From Xiphydria camelus (taxonomy: Eukaryota; Arthropoda; Insecta; Hymenoptera; Xiphydriidae), in the NCBI GenBank assembly GCA_963678675.1, contig OY783196.1, forward strand, positions 25,646,827 through 25,710,826: a stretch of 64,000 bases of DNA, given 5' to 3'. The notes beneath the pieces were generated by a model. The model saw only the letters and a program-made list of their open reading frames with translations, did not search any database and was not told the origin of the DNA. Below are positions 57,701 to 64,000 of the stretch, piece after piece. Position 1 is the stretch's first letter. Each line of letters starts with the position of its first letter. The translations under genes were made by a program, and so were the position numbers.

Positions 57701-59099
57701 GAGCCCTACACACCTTTTCTTCCCCCGTGCAGCCCCGGCACCGATGCAGAGTATACCCGGCGAAACATATCAATCCCGCCTCACCTTCTATTCCCTCAGT
57801 GGGACTCCTTCGAGTGCCCGCGAGAAGGAGAAACGCGTCGACCGACCCAGACCCCGCCGAATCCGAAAGATCTAAGCGCGACGCGACTTTACTCGCCTCG
57901 TTTGACGTCCTCCCGACCCCCGCGAAGGCGGGAGGATACGCGAGCCACAAGCCGAGACCAGGGCCGCGCCCTGACAATGTCGCATTGTTACCGCGAGGGT
58001 CGCAGCCGAGTCTACCGACGCCAACGTCGGCGCATCTCGCGATCTTCTGGTTCGAGCGTCCCCAGGGGCCATTGTCTCTCGGGGTGCCGTGTCTATCTGG
58101 ATGCGTTGGTACGTACATACCCAGCCTCTTCACGCTCCACGGTCGGCGCGACTGCTTCGTCCTCTCTCGCTCTGCTCGGCGCACTATGCGACGCGACGCC
58201 GTCGATGTTTGTATGCAACGCCGGAACACTTCGCTCCTCCTTTTGTTAAACGCCCTGGCATTGTCCGCCGTGTAAAAGGCTCGCATAAGCGGCGCGCGCA
58301 AAACGTTGTCTTATCGCGGCGGCTGCGACCGGAGCTGCTCGCTGCTTCGCGCCTCGCCGCGCGATAAGTATTTAAGGTGTTTCCCACTCGCGAAACGGTG
58401 GAATTGGAGTCGCGAGCGCTCCTCGTTTAGTGTTCGCAGATGACGGAAGAGCGGCTGAGTAAACGAGCAGGGAAATAGAGCAACGCGCGACGCGCGAGAG
58501 TTGACGCTGTTAATAAATGGGAATATTTTCTCGGCGGGGGTGGAATATAGAGGTGAGACCGAGCGGACGGCAGAGACAATGGGCGCGTTCGGCGGATGTG
58601 ATCGCTCGATGAGCATTTGACGTTTATCGAGTGAAATAAAATGTTGGACCGGTGGGGATTGAATGCTTACCGGTCGATCGCACCTGACGAACGCGATCGG
58701 TGCAACTCGCTCTCTGCGTGATTTAGATAGACGTTGATCGATGTGATTCCACATCGGTTGCTTCACCGACGATTGCACAGGACTACGAAAGTATTTCTTT
58801 TTTTAATATCTCAAACTAGACCTTGTTATTCTTGTAGATTTTTGTACGCTAAAAATGAATCCGAGACTAAAATTTACGTACCGCGTCAGAATTTTGAGAT
58901 ACCTGAGATTAAATGTATAAAAAAGATTGATTTTGACCACATTCACGTCTTTGTTACAACAAGATTTTAACTTTTTTCTTAATTCTTCTATTTACTGCAT
59001 TTGAAAATGTCGATCTCAATCTTTCAGATTCATTAGCTGATCATTTAAATAAAGAATCAAATAAAGGATCAAATAAAGAAATTATGACACTTTTATATA
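57701..59099. other. CpG-rich intergenic, no supported gene
   Basis: 57660-58780 is open on both strands for 100-213 codons, with Arg/Ser/Pro content. TATTTAAGG at 58370 is TATA-like, but the first ATG behind it (58440) opens only 12 codons. Confidence 0.4.
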
Positions 59100-59227
59100 G
59101 GGCCGGTTTTACCAACACGGTATATAAACGCGGTATAGCGCTATACTGACAATAACCAGCAATAAGCCTTATGGTTATTCTCAGTATAGCGCTATACCGC
59201 GTTTATACCTGTTGGTAAAACCGGCCC
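59100..59227. mobile_element. Hairpin element with GGGCCGGTTTTACCAAC ends, 128 bp
   Basis: Arms of about 58 bp are inverted copies around GCAATAAGCCT. It is flanked by ATA and TTA, which could be a 3-bp target duplication as in PIF/Harbinger (Tourist-type) MITEs; that assignment is inference. Confidence 0.85.
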
Positions 59228-59539
59228 TTAGTGAAGCAGCTCATTTTTCACATATTCACGATAGTTTTTGAATGTCATTATGTATTTCATTTCTTAGATT
59301 GACACGATGATTGGATACTCTACAGTGTTCGAAGAATGTTCTATAATTTATCGATCTAAATTGGACGGATGTTGTTCATGTGACTATTATCAATATAAAT
59401 CGGTTGTGTCCATTTTACCCATGTGTAACCATTACAAGACTCGACGGACGTGTGATCGCGGAGGATTAAAGAATTCGATTAAATTCGATTAGAACTTATT
59501 CACTTTTTTCATTGGTTTAAGTCGGATTTTTGCCTTATA

Positions 59540-60060
59540 TTTTGTTGTTTGAACCTATTTCATTATTAAGCAATATCGTTCAGCTTATATTGGAAAATTC
59601 AAACTCCTATTTCAAATGGGATTTAATCAGAAAATACTAATTGTTATAGTATATCAGATTTAGTGTGACTATTCCGATTCAATCTGAATCGGAATAAATT
59701 GGTATTATCGTATTTCATTGGATAAAATTAATGCAATGGGGGAATTAATTGGTATATGGGTAGATACAAATGCAAATACACCTGAGCAGGGCAAATTTAA
59801 TGAGGATGAATTTGTAGGAAATATAAGAATCTAAACACACAATGCCATTATGGTAGAAAATAGCAATTCAATTGGAATTAAATAGAAAAAAAACCCTGTG
59901 AAATGTTTTAATAATTAATTATATTCCTACCAATTTTTTGTCCGGATCAATTTATTCCTATTTGAAAAACTTAATCGGAAAATAGAGTGTTTGAGTTAGA
60001 AATATCCAGGTTAAAAATTGGATTCGCTCCGATTTATTTGGCTTAAATAGGTTCCAATCG
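59540..60060. repeat. Loose inverted repeat, probable old element
   Basis: GAACCTATTT near 59551 and AAATAGGTTC near 60044 bracket further weak inverted matches (CTCCTATTTCAAATGGGATT and the inverse near 59950). A perfect small palindrome lies at 59666-59689. No gene. Confidence 0.4.
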
Positions 60061-61482
60061 GATCCTTTAAGCAGGGTAGCGAAAAATATACCACGATTTT
60101 AAATTAATATAAAAACGCATTCGTGAGAACAAGAAAATTACGCTCTCTCGTGCCTTCCTTTATACGTTCGTGCGTTCTTTTATAGGTCGATCTCTCCCCT
60201 CAAACGACAAGTTATCATATCACACGCGACACCGCGATTACTCTCGCTTCGCCTTCTCGGCGATGCGTGGGAAGCGCGGGTTATCGCCGAACAGGTATCG
60301 GACAGTAATGCCGACGCCGACGTAAGAATTCCCAGGAATTTTCGACGCTTCTCATCTCGCCGCGATTAACGTCCAAGTGTTCGAGCGGATCTCGGATCCA
60401 GCGGTACGACGTGACACACACACACAGTACAAATTTCTCTTCTCGATGTACCGGAACTAAAAGTGCGCGCGCACGCGCGCACGGTTGCGCGTATCTCGCG
60501 AGAATAGCCGTGTACGATAGTAACGTGCGGTAGGCGGAAGGGAGCGAAGAAAACGGATGAACTGCTGCACTTACCGTCACTGCGCTGCGAGGCACCCCTC
60601 TTATCGCCCTTTCCCATATTTTCTTCTCGGTTCGCCTTACGGTGAAGCGCTGGTTTCTTCGCTCCAGTCTGAAACTTAGATAGAGGAGAGTATCGTTATA
60701 CAGTGCAAATGCATTTTTGCGCGGAGGAAGCAAAGCTCTTATTCGCGGTAACCGTTTGCGTTTATTTCATCGTTTTGTCCTTACATTTTACGTCGGGCGC
60801 TTCTCAGTATACATATATTTTCCCTTGTTTTTTATCCCGTCGGGCAGTCCTTAAAGATAGTGCTCATGAAATAGCAATACTCTCTTACGGTAGATACGCA
60901 CGATTCCCGTCCCGTAACGTGCCAAGCATTACTATAGCCCTCTTCCGGTCCGATTACAACTGCTGGTTACCACTGTTACTGCCGACTTGCCCAGTACTTA
61001 TTATCGTTATTCAGCGGAGACGAAATTTGACCACGCCCACATTCTCGAGGCTTCAGCTGCAGTGCTGTTTGCTTATACGACTGTTGCGAATGCGACATTA
61101 CACACGGTATAAATCTTTAGTATTTATATAGTTGCACATTTCGTGCATAGATCTGAACGACATCAGCGTCCGATAACTTCGTTTTGAAATAAGTACTATA
61201 ATATTCCAATTTTCAAAACGTCTGATTTAAATGAATCGTTTATTGTTAAAAGACGCCAAGTAACATTTTCGGGCATTTTCGTGTTTTGTCGGAAATGCGC
61301 ATTTAGCATATAGACGCATCATTTAGTGCAGAAAGAATGCAAGTACGCATATCCTGCATGTGTTATTTCGGTGTGTCACTCAAGTCGTTTACTTTCATTT
61401 TGGAAAATTAAACGTTTTTTGCAATTCCTGAAAAGTTTCCCAGAAGTCACTTAGCTTGTTTTAACAATATACGATTCAAATA
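60061..61482. other. Intergenic, no supported gene
   Basis: Antiparallel ORFs at 60281-60733 and a 142-codon ORF at 60703-61131 whose hydrophobic start is not followed by conserved features. A CA/CG-repeat patch lies at 60414-60482. Confidence 0.4.
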
Positions 61483-62156
61483 CACTCAAAAAATAATTTA
61501 GTAAGTTTAACTAGATTAACGGTCAGGGGTGGGGGAATGTAGATTTAGTTACTTCAACTAATAATTTGACAGAATTGACTATCGCTTGTTTCAGTCAAAC
61601 AGTTGTCACATTATACGGGAAAAAAATGAATGGTCATGGATTTCATAACTGTGATAATTCCGACTATAATGCTAGGTCATACATACAGAGGGTCACATTT
61701 TGAAAACTTGCCACCCCATTATCTCAGAAAGTTACAGAGATTTTCTAACAAAGAAAAATACGGTTTCGGTAGTGGAGAGGGGGAACCAAAATGACATAAT
61801 CGGAGACCCACCCACTCCAACCATACTTTAAGTACGACTAAACGCTCTATGATAGTAATTTTAACGATGCGATACGATAGCTACAATTACAAGGCTTTTC
61901 CACACTGTTATAGTAAAAATAACAAAACAGATTGTAAGTGGTACAATACAGTAAAGTAGCTAGTGACATCGGGCTAATCATTTATACCATAAAATAGAGT
62001 TAAATCTCATACCACAGATACATAATAACTGTAACCACGTCATTTTTTCTTGTGTATAACCAAACTATTTAATTCAAGTATTATGTATAACTAAATTGGT
62101 GTGCCCCCGCCTGTGATCGCCAATTTAGTCAAATCTACTAATTTTTGTCCTCTGTG
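61483..62156. mobile_element. TA-flanked inverted-repeat element, 674 bp
   Basis: CACTCAAAAAATAATTTAGT at the left and ACTAATTTTTGTCCTCTGTG at the right, with TA outside both. The GGGAAAAAAATGA / TCATTTTTTCTTG pair lies further in. Contains the fragment at 61685-61822. Confidence 0.78.
61685..61822. mobile_element. Single arm of the 32607-33486 element family
   Basis: Shares GTCACATTTTGAAAACTTGC, ATCTCAGAAAGTTA and GGAGAGGGGGAACCAAAAT with the 32607 arm, at about 90% by eye. The match stops at CTCCAACC. Its end reads CAGAGGGTCAC instead of CAGGGTGAC. Confidence 0.8.
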
Positions 62157-62242
62157 TAATTGTTAATGAAATATTACATATTCATATACGATATTCCCTT
62201 CATAAATATAAGTTTCAACATAGAAAAATATATTCACCCTTT

Positions 62243-62265
62243 CCCCCCCCCCCCCCCCCCCCCCC
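62243..62265. repeat. Poly-C tract, 23 bases
   Basis: The longest mononucleotide run in the window. Confidence 0.95.
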
Positions 62266-62635
62266 ACTTTCTCCCAATGCGACTATCAATTTTAAAGAAA
62301 CCCGAATCCCAAACTCATACGAATAAGCGATCAATCCGTCTACCTTTGCGTCTACATAACGCGTGGCACACCGGGCCACATTCCACTCGCGAAAGACGTC
62401 GAAAGAAAGAGGACGTCCCTCCTGCTATTCTCCCCTTTTCTCCTCCACGGAGACACGTGTCGCGACTCCTTGTTTAGATTCCGAGGCAGAGAGAAAATTC
62501 TGTCCACGTGGTCTACGCCCCGAGCGAAGTTCGTGGGGCAAGTTCCTTCCGGGTAAATTTGACGCGATAAATAAAACGAAGAGAAAGGGGCGACCTGCAA
62601 AAGTGTGAGGAGACGAGGGGGGCTGAGAGAGTTCG

Positions 62636-62643
62636 TATAAATA
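62636..62643 (+). promoter_or_regulatory. TATA-like box before candidate 61-aa gene
   Basis: TATAAATA in a GC-rich setting, where such a motif stands out. A start near 62667 would give a 150-nt leader to the ATG at 62819. Confidence 0.35.
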
Positions 62644-62818
62644 AGTCGACGGAACATTGGTTTTGCGGGCGCGCGAGATCGTGTAGCTCCGGGGTGTGGA
62701 TCTAATAAAAAAATTTTCCACCTCGGGAAGCTTGTCCGAACGCCATCACCGCCGGGTAGGGGTAGCGACGGAGCGATCGACCGACGAACCCTTTAAAAGC
62801 TTTTACACGGGCGGATCG

Positions 62819-63004
62819 ATGACAGGACACGGCCGAGTGTTCGGCAAACACGCTGGACCTGCGAATTTCGACTTCCCGATTATCTCAGAGATGGATGCGG
62901 AATTCACAGAGCGGCCACGCGACTTCTCGCTCACTCCGCGATATCGTGCGGGTTCTTCCGCAAACCCCAAGCATCCGTTTGAAGAGTGGGTGGGTAAACA
63001 GTGA
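62819..63004 (+). CDS. Candidate small gene of 61 aa (unsupported function)
   Basis: This is the first ATG after a TATA box at 62636-62643, and there is none in the intervening leader. It opens a 61-codon frame starting MTGHGRVFGKHAGPANFDF and ending in GKQ. AATAAA follows at 63127-63132. There is no signal peptide, cysteine or recognised domain. The promoter, ORF and poly-A order is suggestive, but the length is within chance expectation for this CpG-rich segment. It could also be the first exon of a longer gene. Confidence 0.3.
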   Translation: MTGHGRVFGKHAGPANFDFPIISEMDAEFTERPRDFSLTPRYRAGSSANPKHPFEEWVGKQ

Positions 63005-63225
63005 ACTTTTGGAAATGGGAAACTTCCGTCGACCTCGCTACGCTTTGCGATGCTCCGCGGGAATTCTTTAGTTAGACGCTGCTAAATCGAGCTACTTTGT
63101 TGAATAAGTATTTCAAGTAAATGAAAAATAAAGTTTTTTAAAAAATGAGGAAGCGAAGAATCTCTTATACTGTAAGAACAAGTTACATGTGAATGAGAGA
63201 TTTGCTTTCCAGGCTGAAAAAAAAA

Positions 63226-63713
63226 TTTAGTCGTTCCAACCAAATTCTTTGGTCGAATATTAAATTTCGAAAAACTAACCATTGTATATTTGGTTGAACT
63301 GTATATAGTTGGAATATAACTAAATGTTTTCGTTTCATTATATAAAATTCGTTTTCTCGTTAAATGTTGTCAGTTAAACCTCACTGCTTTGTTAATTTAA
63401 TCTAAGTCGATTTGTTTCAATAAAAGTTGACGAAAACCCAGGTGGAAAAGTTCCATATGGTTTTTATAGAAATCAAATAGGACCAAATACATGTATGGAC
63501 TATATGTATATAAACCATATGAGTAGTAGTACCTTTCCACCCGGGCTGACAAAAACTTTTGTTGAAATAAACAATCTCAGGTTAAATTGACAAATTTATT
63601 GAAAGAACTCAAAAACGTTAGTTATTCCAACTGTATACAATCCAATCAAACATACAATGGTTAGTTTTTCGAAATTTAACCTTCAACCAAAGAATTTGAT
63701 TGGAATAATAAAC
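63226..63713. mobile_element. Inverted-repeat element split by a second element
   Basis: CCAACCAAATTCTTTGGTCG and AAATTTCGAAAAACTAACCA on the left have inverses at 63655-63700. The centre of the hairpin is occupied by the element at 63437-63544. Confidence 0.78.
63437..63544. mobile_element. Inserted element with CCCAGGTGGAAAAG ends, 108 bp
   Basis: CCCAGGTGGAAAAG and CTTTTCCACC-type ends pair, and CCATATGG / CCATATG lies inside. Flanks TGACGAAAA and TGACAAAAA resemble a target duplication of 8-9 bp. Confidence 0.7.
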
Positions 63714-64000
63714 TCCTTCCTGCATCTTGTACCATATATGGCACATACACTGATACCTACCTAATGTGTGCTACCATCTGTTATAAATCGTTGTAAATCT
63801 TCTCGACTGCAATATATATAAAAAAAGTTTTACGTATTAGTAGCTAATTGTATGTACGTTATTGTTCCTGTGTATGGTGTACCATATATAGTATAAATAA
63901 TTTTTGTTAACTAAATGTTTATTTTTTCATAAATATTTTTTAAATTATCTTTCTGATGAATAATAGGGGCAAAGCTGTTATATTTGTTTTTTTCGTGGAA

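Noticed and set aside
57660..58301. 213-codon reverse ORF and 182-codon forward ORF
   Set aside because: They face each other in CpG-rich DNA with Arg/Ser bias, so at most one could be real. Neither shows start, splice or family evidence.
60703..61131. 142-codon ORF with hydrophobic N-terminus
   Set aside because: The apparent signal segment starts MQMHFCAEEAKLL and is followed by unstructured, basic low-similarity sequence. No promoter or poly-A arrangement was found.

Overview
The window is nuclear DNA of an insect, most likely a hymenopteran (ant, bee or wasp). It has GT-AG introns, insect-type mariner and Tc-like transposase remains, many short inverted-repeat elements, and AT-rich stretches alternating with CpG-rich ones without the CpG loss of vertebrates. 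The order is inferred from composition and element types, not from an identified orthologue. There are no operons, rRNA, tRNA or CRISPR arrays, and most of the 64 kb is non-coding.

One multi-exon gene is well supported on the + strand. Its coding exons are 47195-47450, 50705-53249, 53731-53926 and 55924-56181, all phase-compatible and giving 1084 residues. The protein is secretory: a signal peptide, an acidic middle with two dibasic RxKR sites, a very long Arg/Glu-rich region and a compact six-cysteine C-terminus. A second gene, short and easily missed, lies on the - strand at 37931-38101. It has a TATA box, a signal peptide and a poly-A signal, and encodes a 56-residue precursor of a four-cysteine secreted peptide. 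A third candidate (TATA 62636, ORF 62819-63004, AATAAA 63127) is much weaker.

Much of the remaining readable structure is transposon-derived. 1.4-2.4 kb: three fold-back elements in a row. 5.3-8.1 kb: hairpins, a mariner end and a 0.7-kb inverted-repeat element. 11-14 kb: a TTAA element, an element with CAC-GAGAAAA ends and a tandem array split by a similar element. 16.4-19.3 kb: inverted repeats, a hammerhead-ribozyme-like core and a transposase C-terminus. 21-27 kb: several fold-back elements, including a three-level nest and a fold-back element with internal tandem repeats. 32.6-34.6 kb: a transposase-bearing inverted repeat next to a 1-kb palindrome. 36-39.8 kb: repeats around the small peptide gene plus a broken Tc-like transposase. 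41-46.9 kb: a diverged tandem array and two copies of a 0.7-kb element. The large gene's introns are themselves filled with elements: a hairpin and a deleted mariner in intron 2, and a 1.69-kb element carrying a second 0.49-kb element in intron 4. 57-64 kb holds a tandem duplication, a small hairpin and two more inverted-repeat nests.

The two supported genes are both predicted to be secreted, but nothing in the sequence links them in one pathway. Repeat relationships and boundaries were read by eye and are approximate to a few bases. No database was consulted.
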